A DNA stretch of 64,000 bases from Arcuatula senhousia (Eukaryota; Mollusca; Bivalvia; Mytilida; Mytilidae): the NCBI GenBank assembly GCA_963971305.1, contig OZ020307.1, forward strand, positions 13,343,501 through 13,407,500, given 5' to 3'. Positions 12,317-23,514 of this stretch are shown one piece after another. Below the pieces are notes generated by a model. That model saw only the letters and a list, made by a program, of their open reading frames with translations. It was not told the DNA's origin and searched no databases. The first letter of the stretch is position 1. Each line of letters starts with the position of its first letter. A program made the translations under genes and the position numbers.

Positions 12317-12592
12317 GGTTTTGTTTTGTCTTCCTTTACCGGATATGACACACTGATTTGACTGTTGGGAACGCAACGGTTGTTGCACTTCCGGTGCACC
12401 TGAGTTAATTCTCGTTTCGACTTGAATTCGCGTTGTTGATTTATATTCAGTTATTTTTGTGTCTCAGTGTTTAACATGTTGTCTGCTTCTGTCCCGTTCT
12501 TGTTCAACTTGTTGTTGGTGTTTACTGGTTTTGTCTCTGCCCTTTCGGACTTTTGATATTCGGATACCCCATTGGTACCTCTGCTTCCTTCT
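12317..12592 (+). mobile_element. 3' UTR of Penelope-like retroelement, subfamily 1
   Basis: Follows the RT stop directly. Ends ATACCCCATTGGTACCTCTG. Used here as reference for the truncated copies elsewhere. Confidence 0.75.
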
Positions 12593-13910
12593 GAATATTG
12601 AAAACATTTTGATAGTGTTTTGATTCATCTTGATATACATTTATCTAACATTGAAATATAACGAACAATTGTGCTTATTATGTACCAAATGAGGACAATA
12701 TTATTTTATGCATCATATTGACTTGCCGTGTTGGTTTTTAATACCTATCTGGTATTTCAATAAGTTTTTATTTTGTTTTAGTGTTTCGTATTAATTTTGG
12801 TCAAAGAAGCAAGATTGTACAAAATAGGTTTTCAAATATTAAAATAAGATGAAAACACAACAAGGAGACAATGAAGACAGCAACAAAATAAAGAAATAAA
12901 CAATTTAGCTAAACTGCAATAAACTGGACTTAAAACTTGTGTCAACTCAGATGCCGTGTAGTGTGAGCAAGTATTACTAATTGCAGATACTATGTAAGTA
13001 AAGTTATCAAAGTTTTTTTTCTAAAGTTTTAATTAATGAGTCTTCTTTTACGTGTCTATTAGATTGGTTATTGTTGTTTATTTGGTCATCCTGACTTACC
13101 CACTTCTAATTAGGGGCATATAAAAACATAAGGTGTATTGTTGTTTAAGCAATAATAGTTTATTTCTTGAAAATTATAGCCTGATTGTTCACTTGTATTT
13201 AGTTTATACATTGAATGCAATATTTTTGAGTTTTATTGGTGTGTAAAAGCGTGGACCTAAGCACATTTGAAAATGTGCGAAAATGTGCGCAAATATTGCA
13301 TCCAATGTATATAATTACGTTCTGATAAAATATTGTAAGAAACAGGGTTTCTTATTGTCAGACCCTTTCATCGTTTTAGTATTTCATAACCTGGTACATG
13401 ATATGTCATTTGGCACATGAATTATGTGTTGCAATAATAATTTTGTTAAGCATCAGTCAGAGTAATAGGAAGAAAATAATCTTGGTTCATAATCAGTGAA
13501 AGTTTGTCAATGTTTTGGTGCAATGTGACACCAAGTTTAAGGCCTCTACCATGGTTTATTTTCATTGTTTTACCTTTTCGATTAAGGATCTATTGTTAAG
13601 GCACATTTTCATGCCAATGATATGATGCCTGTTCATATTTTATTGCTAGGAAGTCTTTTATAAAGCAGAAACAAGTCATTTTCACTTTTGTTGACATTTC
13701 GCCGGCTAAAATCATATGGGGAATGAAACGTATTTGAAGATATTAACATTGCACTTTATAAAGTTATTTTGTCGATCGAGTGTCACTCTAAAGATACCAA
13801 AAGTAAATCAATAATTTATAGACTTTTGGCCGCTCATTTTATGAAGTAATTTAAGGGCAAGTAAGGAACTATTTAACGTCGTATTTTTGATAACTTGAGT
13901 GAATTATTTT
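12593..13910. other. AT-rich intergenic with a 110-bp hairpin element
   Basis: At 13205-13314 TACATTGAATGCAATATTT and the complement of AAATATTGCATCCAATGTA form near-perfect arms around about 70 nt. The rest has no visible feature. Confidence 0.5.
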
Positions 13911-14105
13911 ATGTATTGTTAAGCACGTCAAAGGGGTGTCGCAACGTTAATCTAACGTTTTTGGGAGAAGTAAATGGATGAATCAACTCCAGGAATACAT
14001 TCGAATAAAAGGGCAAGCAGAGGACAAGCCCGGGCAATCAATTTATTTAGATCTGACGTCTCTTGGATCACTATAGTTCCGGCTACGGAAAAAGGACAAA
14101 CGCTT

Positions 14106-14147
14106 ATTGGTTGATGACGTCATGTGACGTCGCAGACTTGTATAAAA
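14106..14147 (+). promoter_or_regulatory. Inverted CCAAT box, CRE palindrome and TATA box
   Basis: ATTGG at 14106-14110, TGACGTCA at 14115-14122, a second TGACGTC at 14125-14131 and TATAAAA at 14141-14147. The order and spacing fit a pol II core promoter with transcription starting near 14170. Confidence 0.6.
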
Positions 14148-14430
14148 GCGAGCGAGCACTTCACAATGGCAGATAGCTGAACGTCTCTCCAGCGGCAAAC
14201 AGCACCTTGGAACAAGGAACGTAAGGGACAGTGCTTTTGAATAGAAGACCACAAGACGTTTACATTAGAGGATCGTATGGAAACATTTATACAAAAGAAG
14301 CTATCAAAGGAGTTATTAGCATAACGTCAATATTATGCTAATCCAGCAGAAATAGGGAGCAAGCTGTCACACATTGGATCTTGGACTTGGAGCATAGGAT
14401 CTCGGGATTTTCACTTGGAGGACTTCTAGG

Positions 14431-14565
14431 AACATTGGATCTTGGACTTGGGACTTTTACTTGGAGGACGCTAGGAACATTGGATCTTTGGCTTTGGACC
14501 TTTACTCGGAGGACGCTAGGAACATTGGATCCTTGACTCTAAACCTTTACCCTGACGACGCTAGA
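14431..14565 (+). repeat. 45-bp tandem repeat, three units
   Basis: AACATTGGAT recurs at 14431, 14476 and 14521, exactly 45 bp apart, with flanking half-units near 14371 and 14579. The 15-codon period keeps one plus-strand frame open (14461-14679), but the frame looks like a by-product of the repeat. Confidence 0.7.
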
Positions 14566-15061
14566 ATACAAGCCACCAAGCATTGGATCTTGGACTCGGA
14601 ACTTTTACTTGGATTATTGGATAAGGAAACTTTAGGACATGGACTCATGATCATTAGCTGTCAGAGGACTGGAACATAAAGGACTTCTGGACAAGGGACT
14701 CTCAATTAGAAAACACAGAAATCACATAACAGACGTTATAAGGAAGACGGATCCTTAGCTTTATCTCAAGGTTTGGAATAACTGGACACACAAGACTTTG
14801 AGAAGGAAAGGAACCCTAATAGAAGAATGCCGCTGCCGCTGGAGAGGACGACCTAACCCATGGAACCAACATGCGCTATCTCCCAACACGTCGGACACCA
14901 CCTTTGACTATTTCATGTCATATTGTAAACTGTATGGATATACATGTCAACATAATTAACGTTAATAAATAATCATTTGTTTGAATTACAGTCTCAATTA
15001 TCTTTGAAGCCTCTTGATATACTTCACAAGTTAGTATGATTATTGGTCCTATCATTCGTAA

Positions 15062-15104
15062 ACCGCCACGGTCGTGTTGCGGACAGGGCACGGCCGAGGT
15101 GGCT
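15062..15104. repeat. GC-rich hairpin
   Basis: GCCACGGTCGTG pairs with CACGGCCGAGGTGGC around a short loop, in an AT-rich neighbourhood. Confidence 0.5.
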
Positions 15105-15357
15105 TACAATATATTAAATGTTTGCACAAAAAATTGCACGATATGCATGGTTTATCTTTTTTCAAATTACTCCGCGCAAGTCGTTGTTAAGGTGGCACGT
15201 GCTAGTGAGTTTTATCGAGAAATAAAACTGCATTATTGACCAATCGAAATTGTCGTTTTAAAATAGAATGTAATTATTAACATATAAGTAAATATAGTTT
15301 GGCAAATAGTGTACCATAGAATTGATTGAATATTGTACATGTATACACAAAGGAAAT

Positions 15358-16853
15358 TCTGTTCACGTGAAAATTAATAGGGTTTTTCTGTTATTTTAGA
15401 TGGTTTATTCACGTTTCTCCAACATTTGATAATTAGCAATATCAACAATCAATTAAGGGTGGGGATTAAGAGGCCCTCTAAAGGATTTTTAATATTTTCT
15501 TACCTGTAATTTACCTGGTAATTTTGTAGGAATAAGGCTAAATGTTTGAAGAACAAAAAAGAACATTAAAATAATGTTAAGATCCCAATAAAACTATGGT
15601 TAATATATAATTTTATAAAAGAAAAAAAACATTTTTCATATTTATAATAACGTTAGATCTTTTCTTTTTCTTTTTTAATTGTTGAGCGTTTGTTTGTTCA
15701 GTATTGTTTTTATTTCGCTTTTTAGATAATTTTGGGGAATTTCTCTTTATTTTTCTTAAAAATGTTTCAATACAGTAAGCTCAGTCAGCTTAAAATATAA
15801 AAAAATAGGTTTTCGGCTATCACATTACCACTTTTTGTATCTTAACAAAAATAAAACCAAAATATAACGAATATTTGAGCTTTTTCTTGTCACGTTTCAA
15901 GTGCAGCAATACTCTGTTAGCCCTAGCGTTTTTGATTTCTGTTCAGTTGATATTTGGGTTTTGTGTTTCCTCGTGCTGTTCTTATTACTTCGTGATTACC
16001 AGTTTTGTCTTTGTCCTTTCGGAATTCGACACTCGAATGTCCTAATTTAGTGCCTCTTTGCTTCGTTTTAAATTCTTACATTACTCAAAAAATTGTCATT
16101 GATGTCCAATGATATAGAGAAGAACAAGAAGTCACTGGACTTGACTTACCATTCACCGACATCAAGTCCTAGGTTTTTTTATAAGAACTACTACCCTCCC
16201 GGAACAAATGCAATAACCTTTGTTTTATTCAAGATTCAAGTTTCATATGGAGCAATAAACAGATCAAAACAAAAAGTAATAAAGTTACATCGACTATCGA
16301 CTATAGACCCATGCACAGCTTTCAGTACAAGACTAAACAGGCCTGAACAGCAAATATTTTTTTCTCTTTCGTTTGTTTTACTTCCAATAACTTTATGCTA
16401 GTCTGTGTCACGTATATACACTGCAAAGCACTTCATTTTTACAGAATAAGCGTCAGCATGCCTTTGTCATGAACTCAGTTTTTAGTTTACCATTTACATA
16501 ATTCAAAATCAGTTATTTTTTCTATATTTTTTCTATTTTTGCATTTATTGAAATATATAATTTTTTTGTCCTGGATTACAAGAATTGTTAAAAAAGTGTT
16601 TTTATTAAAATCATTTTAAGATTTTATCAACATTCATATATTCTGGACATTCTTCAAATATATTACTGTTTCTGATATCAAAAAAATGGTTAAAAATATT
16701 ATTTAAAATAACTTAGTATCTAAAAAATCTTTTTTTTTACATTCTGAAGCACATAAATTGTTTTGACAAGAGAACCAAACTATCTGCACAAAATATATAA
16801 AGAAAAATATTAAAATATTTTTACTTTAAATATTTTTTATTTTTTAAAAAAAG

Positions 16854-16891
<38 letters not shown>

Positions 16892-17305
16892 TTAACAAGT
16901 AATAAATAACTTGACTAACCTTTAGTTGGCCCCCTAATCCCCACCCTTAATTGGATGTTGTTATAGTTAATTATCAAATGTTGGAGAAACGTGAACACAC
17001 CTGTTAGATAGTCAGATACCTAATTAATTAATTACTAATTTTTTTCACATTAATATCATGTGAAACTCACCTTAATTTCCCGTTAACTTTTTCAAATGAA
17101 AATTCTGAAAAATGATAAAAACAAATTTCTAAATTTTTATAGAATTTCATGAAAATTATAGAAATAATTATAGAAATTCACGTGATATTTTTTCATGTTA
17201 ACTTAACGTTAAATTGTTCGTTTAATGTGAAATTCACGTTTTGTTTTTCATGTGAATTTCATGTTAATTTCACGTGAAATACACGTGAACAAAACTTGCC
17301 TGTGA
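15358..17305. mobile_element. Foldback-like element with long terminal inverted repeats
   Basis: About 80 bp at 15405-15480 (CACGTTTCTCCAACATTTGA through TTAAGGGTGGGGATTA) recur inverted at 16920-17000. The outer flanks also match inverted (TGTTCACGTG at 15360, GTTCACGTG on the minus strand near 17285). The right arm at 17040-17290 holds several TTCACGTGAA / TTCATGTGAA palindromic motifs. The interior has a retroelement tail and a 34-A run but no transposase frame, so it is non-autonomous. Confidence 0.65.
15920..16072 (+). mobile_element. Truncated subfamily 1 retroelement tail inside the foldback element
   Basis: TTTTGTCTTTGTCCTTTCGG and CTCGAATGTCC match the 3' UTR end. The copy is nested in the inverted-repeat element. 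Confidence 0.6.
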
Positions 17306-17582
17306 CGATTTTTAAAAAAAGAAAAGAAAAAGATTGGTTTCAAGCGGTATTTTTATGAAATTTAATTCTGAAAAAAAAATAAATGAAAATAAAGATTATA
17401 TTTTAACCCAATTTAAAAGACTACATGAACATGCATCAACAATTTCTTTAAAAAATTATCTTTGCTTTAGCTGAGTTGCTTATCATTTAGAAAACTTTTT
17501 TTAAAATCATCATTTTCGCCTGCGAAGCAGAGTGGGATATAGGTGTTACTTTACCAGCGGCAACCTGCGGCGTTACCTTTTT

Positions 17583-18110
17583 GGAAAAGTTTTATGAGCA
17601 CCTCCATATCTCAAGAACTATAGGTCCTAGGTTGATGAAAATTAGTATGCATATGCCCCAGTAGTAACTTAGTATATTTGCATCCCCATCTTTTGACATT
17701 GATCTTGAATTTTTGGTTGAGTGACTTTGACAATTTTCAATACATATACATGCAATGGAAAAGTTTTGCAAATCATCTCCATATCTCAAGGCCTATAAGT
17801 TCTAGGTTGATGAAACTTGGTATGCATATGCCCCAGTAGTAGGTTAGCACAGCTACATCCCCATCTTTTGACATTGACTTTGACTTTCCAGTTAAGTGAC
17901 TTTGACAATTTTCAATACATATAATAGCAATGGAAAAGTTTTGCGAGCACCTCCATATCTCAAGTATTATTGGTCCTAGTTTGAAGAAACTTGGTATGCA
18001 TATGCCCTAGTAATAGCTTAGCACAGTTGCATGCCCATCTTTTGACCTTGACCTTGATTTTATGGTTGAGTGACTTTGATTATTTCTATTGCACATATTA
18101 GCAATGTTTA
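17583..18110. repeat. 175-bp tandem repeat, three units
   Basis: GGAAAAGTTTT recurs at 17583, 17758 and 17933 (exactly 175 bp apart), with CTCCATATCTCAAG and GGTATGCATATGCCC conserved in each unit. Frames on both strands are broken. Confidence 0.85.
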
Positions 18111-18149
18111 AGTTCTATAAACATCTTTGATCTCAGAAACTGGTAACCC

Positions 18150-18625
18150 ATGTAAATTCAAAATAAAGTGGAAATAAAGGTAATAAAAAAAAACTACCGA
18201 ACTTGAATGATCAATCTCATAGTCAAGAGAAAATGACAAGAACGAATCAGTCATACCGGAGAATTGGTGGATCGCAATGGTCCTGACTTGGTACAGGCAT
18301 TTCAAACGAAATGATGGGTTAAACCAGGTTTTATGGCGCCAAACTTCCCTCTTCTATTTCGATCTTCAAGTACAAAAAATAAAAGAAGCATGTTGAAACA
18401 CTGTAAAACTTGATTGGAATTTTTAAAGTTTAAATTAAAAACAAAAGGGTTGATAAAATGAACATGAATAAAGATAATCACAAAACTACTGAACTTGGAG
18501 GATCAATCTCAAAAGTCTGAAAGAAAAGACAAAACAAGGCAGACATACCGGAAATATTGAAGACCGCATTGGTCCTGACTTGATACAGGCATACAGAAGT
18601 AAGAAAGAATAATTGTTTCTGATGG
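18150..18625. repeat. Dispersed repeat B, two adjacent copies
   Basis: Two copies, about 300 bp apart, of a block with GATCAATCTCA, GACATACCGG and TGGTCCTGACTTG.TACAGGC. The same block occurs inverted in a cadherin intron at 46575-46745 and partly within repeat A near 4630. Confidence 0.6.
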
Positions 18626-18903
18626 TGCCGGCAGGCAAGACATACTATAGTGGTAACTCTTGTTACTTATTCTGGCACATTTTTTCAACAGTAACTATAA
18701 TGTAGTTAATTCAATCTTTAGATTTTTTAATATTTAGTTCAAAATCCTTAAAAAAATATCGCCCAAGATGATTTCTTTTTACCGTTTACATTGATTTTAG
18801 AAAAGTTTCTTTTTATATAAAAATAAAACTAACAGATGTTTTTTATTCACTAAAATTTGTAAAATATAATATGAAATTTTGGTATCATATATTCATTTCA
18901 TAA

Positions 18904-19197
18904 TTATTTGTTCAAGAAATCGTCTTTGTTTTTAACCAGTGCAAAATTCAATGATAACACGATTACATGTACCTGCATATCGTGGACGCTGTGGTTCGGT
19001 AAACAAAAGTCCTGTCCGACTGGACAATCAACACTTCGTCTGTGTTCGGCAAATTTGTCTCCCAGTCGACGATAAGTCTCCCCTACGTAGATTATAAAGC
19101 ATTGAAAATCATTAACAAACAACAGTGTAACATCTTCAATTATTTTATTCATTATTATATTGTTTGATGCCTTGTCTTCTTGTATGACAACATACAT
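18904..19197 (-). pseudogene. GIY-YIG nuclease fragment of a Penelope-like element
   Basis: A 97-codon minus-strand frame with FIIYVGETYRRLGDKFAEHR, matching the conserved IYVGET.RRL..RF.EH core of GIY-YIG endonuclease domains at the C-terminus of Penelope-like retroelements, followed by LPNHSVHDM. The catalytic Tyr, Arg and His-side residues are visible. Upstream (toward 19420) stops interrupt the frame, and no RT domain adjoins, so it is a remnant. The domain nicks DNA for element insertion. Confidence 0.7.
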
Positions 19198-20032
19198 TAT
19201 GCTGTACTTGTCATGATAGGAAGAGAGACAATCGATGGATATACGACTCTAAATACGAAACAAAGCCGAGGTTAGCACATTTGTAAAGTTTGTCTATTCG
19301 GCTGCGTTAAAGAGATCGGATAGTTCCTACCCAGTCTGATAGCAATTAAAGCTCTGGTTCAGTTTTACGCTTTATCCAGGCTCAAACATGGTCCTCCACA
19401 GCGTCCATGATGATCTGAAAGTTATAGTTCAAATTTAAGTTGTACTAATTAAGATATATAAAAATATGTTTAAATAGAACTTTTTACCATATTTTGAATA
19501 ATAATATAGCATATAACATGTATAAAGAATATAGAAGGCAGATTTCACCATTCTCATTGTTGGAATAACAAAGAGAAACCAAAAATCTAACAACTGCTAA
19601 AGGCGACGCTTACGCTTGCCCCAAAGCATATACTTTCTCTATTGGTCACTGTTAAACAGTCATATTCCTGAAATATTTTGATTTATTTAAATAATTGGTT
19701 ACTTGCAATTACTTGATGACATGAAATAAGTTCAATCGATTACTGATTATGACTATCTAATTTTTGGTACGATTACACTAAACTTATTACACCACAATTG
19801 CAAAATTCGTGTGAAAAAAACCTTTTGAAGCATCGACGGAAGCCCTAGACGGTTGAAAGAAAAAGTAATGCATGTACAATAGAAAAAGGATAGCAGTTGA
19901 ATATAAAAGCAGAAGCAAAAAATATTACAAAATGAATCCCAGAGCAAAAACATATTACACATTTTATAACCTTCTTGTCAAAGTTGGTTGTGATTTATAG
20001 TTCGAAAGAGCCTTACAACCTTCTTAGAATAA
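19198..20032. other. Intergenic, nothing recognised
   Basis: A GC-richer patch at 19250-19425 has no intact frame on either strand; it may be the decayed upstream part of the GIY-YIG element. Confidence 0.35.
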
Positions 20033-21892
20033 AAGTATTTCCTTTTAAGTACATCTAATGAGTTTATAAATGTATATGAAAAACTTTTCAACATAATATT
20101 TGAAACCGGTCAATTACCAGAAAGTTGGTTAGAAGGTATCATCAAGCCAATTTATAAGAACAAAGGTGACACTAAAAACCCCAAAAACTATAGACCAATT
20201 ACAATTGTAAGCTGTCTTGGTAAACTTTTTACATCCATTCTAAATAACAGATTAACATCATTCTCTGACGAATTTTCAGTAATCAAAGAAAATCAAACAG
20301 GTTTTCGAGCTGGTTATTCAACTCTTGATAATATCTTTTCGATTTTTTCTCTGTTCAATCTGCTGAAATCAAAAAGAAAGAAGTTGTATTGTGCATTCAT
20401 TGATTTTGAAAAGGCCTTTGACAAAATATGGAGAAACGCGCTTTTTCATAAAATGCTTCTGCATAAAATCAATGGTAAAATGTATAATATTATTTTTAAC
20501 ATGTACCAAAACATCAAATCGTGTGTTTGTTATAACAATTGCTTCAGCGAATATTTTGATTGTGAAATGGGAGTTCGACAAGGTGAAAATCTTTCTCCCT
20601 TCCTTTTCTCAATCTATCTAAACGATTTAGAAAATTTTATGATTTCAAACAATATTGAAGGCTTACCAAGTATCTCCATTGACCTTGAAAATCAACTTGA
20701 AATGTTTCTCAAGATTTTCATTATGTTATATGCTGATGATACAGTACTTCTTGCTGAAACAGCAGAAGACCTTCAAGCACAACTAAATGTTTTTAGCGAA
20801 TATTGTGATAAATGGAAACTATCAGTTAATGTTGATAAAACTAAAGTCATGGTACTTGGTTTAGGTAGGAGACGTAATAACCTCGCGTTTACTTACAAAA
20901 ATATTGAAATTGAAATTGTGGATACATTTAACTATCTTGGTGTTATTTTTACTAAAACGTGTAACTTTGAACATACTAAACAGCACCTTGCGGATAAAGC
21001 ACGTGCTGCAATGTATGAAATTTTAAAAGTAGGAAGACTATATAAGCTTGATATTAAAACCCAGTTGGACCTTTTTGATAGAATGATAAAACCTATTTTG
21101 TTATATGGCTGTGAAATCTGGGGATTTGGTAAACATGATATTCTTGAAAGAATACACCTAAAATTTTGTAAAATTTTACTGCATTTGAAGTCCTCAACCC
21201 CCAGTTATATGGTATATGGAGAGCTAGGCAGATTTCCTATAAGTATAGACATTAATATTAGAATCTGCTCCTATTGGGCTAGATTATTAAATGGAAAAGA
21301 ATCAAAACTTTCGTATCTATTGTACAAACTTACACGAAAACTAAACATTAATTTTTGTTGGAACAAAGCTGTCAAAAATATCTTAGATCGTTCTGGATTT
21401 TCCTATATGTGGCAAGATGAAAATGTTGATAATATTGAATGGTTTAAGCAAACCCTGAAACAAAGACTGGTTGATCAATTTAAACAAATTTGGCACACTA
21501 ACGTAATGGAGTCACCAAAAGCGACATGTTACAGAATCTACAAACAGGAATTAATTTTTGAAAATTATTTGACAATTTTGAATCTAAAAGATGCATTAAT
21601 TATGTGCAGATTTAGAACAACAAATACTTTCTTACCTATTGAAACGGGAAGATGGAGAAATATAAATCGGGAAAATAGACACTGCAACCTATGTAATGAT
21701 AATAGCTTAGGGGACGAATTTCATTATATTCTTCAATGTGCGGCATTAGCTGAAGACCGCAAAAATCTGCTACCAAAATATTATACAAGAAATATAAATA
21801 CATTAAAATTTAACAAACTCATGTCAAGTAAAAACAAGTCGCTGCTTCAAAATATGTCTAAACTTATAAAATGTATAAATAAAAAACTGTGA
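20033..21892 (+). CDS. LINE reverse transcriptase, 5'-truncated ORF2
   Basis: Open for 620 codons from 20033 to TGA at 21892; the first ATG (20384) is internal. RT motifs in order: NYRPITIVSC, QTGFRAGYSTLDNIF, FIDFEKAFDKIW (motif A aspartate), GVRQGENLSPFLFSIYLNDL (motif B), YADDTVLLAE (motif C, near 20728). Thumb-like YLGVIFT and KPILLYGCEIWG follow. The C-terminus has HCNLCN..GDEFHYILQC, a zinc-knuckle-like element usual in LINE ORF2. The endonuclease domain and the first RT motifs are absent, so the copy cannot move on its own. The lack of stops over 1.9 kb points to recent insertion. Clade (Jockey/I group or another) not determined. Confidence 0.9.
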   Translation, partial: KYFLLSTSNEFINVYEKLFNIIFETGQLPESWLEGIIKPIYKNKGDTKNPKNYRPITIVSCLGKLFTSILNNRLTSFSDEFSVIKENQTGFRAGYSTLDNIFSIFSLFNLLKSKRKKLYCAFIDFEKAFDKIWRNALFHKMLLHKINGKMYNIIFNMYQNIKSCVCYNNCFSEYFDCEMGVRQGENLSPFLFSIYLNDLENFMISNNIEGLPSISIDLENQLEMFLKIFIMLYADDTVLLAETAEDLQAQLNVFSEYCDKWKLSVNVDKTKVMVLGLGRRRNNLAFTYKNIEIEIVDTFNYLGVIFTKTCNFEHTKQHLADKARAAMYEILKVGRLYKLDIKTQLDLFDRMIKPILLYGCEIWGFGKHDILERIHLKFCKILLHLKSSTPSYMVYGELGRFPISIDINIRICSYWARLLNGKESKLSYLLYKLTRKLNINFCWNKAVKNILDRSGFSYMWQDENVDNIEWFKQTLKQRLVDQFKQIWHTNVMESPKATCYRIYKQELIFENYLTILNLKDALIMCRFRTTNTFLPIETGRWRNINRENRHCNLCNDNSLGDEFHYILQCAALAEDRKNLLPKYYTRNINTLKFNKLMSSKNKSLLQNMSKLIKCINKKL

Positions 21893-22078
21893 CCTCCTGG
21901 CTTTTCTTCTCCCTGTGTGTGTGTTGTTTGTTTGTACTGTATTTGTATATCAGTATTGTATATAGTGTACATATTTGTTATTGTTGTATTTTGTTTAATT
22001 TTATTATGTTATGTTTTTCTCTGTACCAATGTATTGGACTATATGAGAATAAAGATATATATATAACTGGAAACCGAT
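21893..22078 (+). mobile_element. LINE 3' UTR and tail
   Basis: T-rich 3' UTR ending AATAAAGATATATATATA near 22050-22066: a polyadenylation signal followed by an AT dinucleotide tail in place of poly(A). Confidence 0.6.
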
Positions 22079-22261
22079 AATTTCAACATTGGTTTAGCCG
22101 TCATCCATCGTTAGTTAACTAGATATTAATACAAACAAGGATCCTTGCACTTTCATTCTAAAGTTTTGTATTGTTTTTTATTGTCCTAATGTATAAAAAA
22201 GTAAAACCGATATCCCTCCGCATTGAAATCCAATTATACATTTTTTTAGACTTTAGATAAG

Positions 22262-22312
22262 ACCTTTTCGGACATACGGCTTTCGATTGCCCAGTTGGTA
22301 CACCTGTGCTTC
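22262..22312 (+). mobile_element. Fragment of subfamily 1 retroelement tail
   Basis: CTTTTCGGACAT..GGCTTTCGATTGCCCAGTTGGTACACC matches the last 50 bp of the 3' UTR, diverged. Confidence 0.45.
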
Positions 22313-22939
22313 ACCCAGACTGCAATGTCTGCAAGAGTCCTTATAAACCTTATAGACATTTGTTATTATTTATCATTCCTTAAAATAATGGCAAAAAAAT
22401 ATTTTATTCAGAAAACACGTCTTATATTTAAAGTTATATCTCCTACTGACAAATGTAATTACATTGCTAGTTTTTTGCATCATGATCGGGAACAAAAAGA
22501 TCAGTTCACTTGATACAAACACAGCTGTTAGTCTAGATGGCAGCCAAGAATTGCAGGAATATTGTCCAGATTATTAAGAATGTTTTAGGTAAAGGATATT
22601 CAATTCTTAAAATATGATTTTAAGACTATAAAGGTACAAATGTTATTCGGTATATCATTCACCCACAACAATTACCACTTATTGAGAAATGTTTTGTTTT
22701 GTTAAATGAATATATTATAGTTTAATAATGTTTAAAAAGTCCACATATTTTACAATAGTTGACACATTATTTTCAACTTCTTTTACTTCCTAATTATAAG
22801 CTTGGAACAGAACCAGCTATAAAGTCATGCATGCGTTCACACTTGGCAAACATTTGTTAATATTTCTAACCGAATGAAAGTCTCAATTTTTTTTCTCTAC
22901 ATTCTTAAGTAAAATTTAAGTATTTCATAAGCAGGGCTA
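22313..22939. other. AT-rich intergenic, nothing recognised
   Basis: No gene or repeat could be supported. Confidence 0.45.
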
Positions 22940-23055
22940 AATGAAAAAGCAAAGAGGCTCAAATGGGGCATTCGAGTGTCAAAAGTCCGAAAGGGCAACG
23001 ACAAAACCGATGAGCACGAAGGAGAAAGCACAAGGAAACACAAAACACAAAATAA
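22940..23055 (-). mobile_element. Truncated subfamily 1 retroelement tail
   Basis: Minus-strand copy with GGGGCATTCGAGTGTCAAAA and CCGAAAGGGCAACGACAAAA. Confidence 0.65.
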
Positions 23056-23514
23056 AATTTTGTTAAGCATCCATGGCCAGTTATATAGAAGACACAGTTT
23101 GTCCTGTTCTTGTGTTCATTTGTTTTCTCTTTTTACCCTAAATTACTCATTCTGTCGTTATTTATAAACAGCATGAAAGTTGTAATATGAGGTAATAAGG
23201 CTTCGTGATAAACTGTTCAGTTCAGTTTTTTTCATAATTTAGTCAATTTTGCTTAATACATTTTATTTGTTTATTGGTTAAATAACAGTTTTGTGTGTTA
23301 ATTTCTTACTATTTTAAAACATTCACTATTGATTATCATATGCAGTGGCAAACAGAGCCTGTTGACATCTATGTTCATTTCATCAAATCTCTCATGTACA
23401 TTTTGATCAACCATGTTCATTTTCAACCCTTTAATGTTTATCTGCTTGTAGCCAACACTGCTTAAACACACGAGTTGGAAGTTGAAGTAAATTCTTTAAA
23501 TTTTGTGTTTAAGG

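Larger units (their letters stand above)
13915..15025 (+). mobile_element. Promoter-bearing repeat unit, candidate solo LTR
   Basis: GC-richer block with a compact pol II promoter (ATTGG, TGACGTCA, TATAAAA at 14106-14147), a 45-bp tandem repeat at 14431-14565 and AATAAA at 14964. Promoter and polyadenylation signal in one unit without gag/pol suggests a solo LTR. TG/CA ends and a target duplication could not be fixed, so a non-coding repeat with its own promoter is the alternative. Confidence 0.45.

Noticed and set aside
13915..15025. Protein-coding gene from the 72-codon frame at 14461
   Set aside because: The frame is created by a 45-bp tandem repeat and encodes only a low-complexity sequence.
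16093..16401. 102-codon plus-strand frame inside the foldback element
   Set aside because: No recognised domain; it lies between a retroelement tail and AT-rich sequence and looks accidental.
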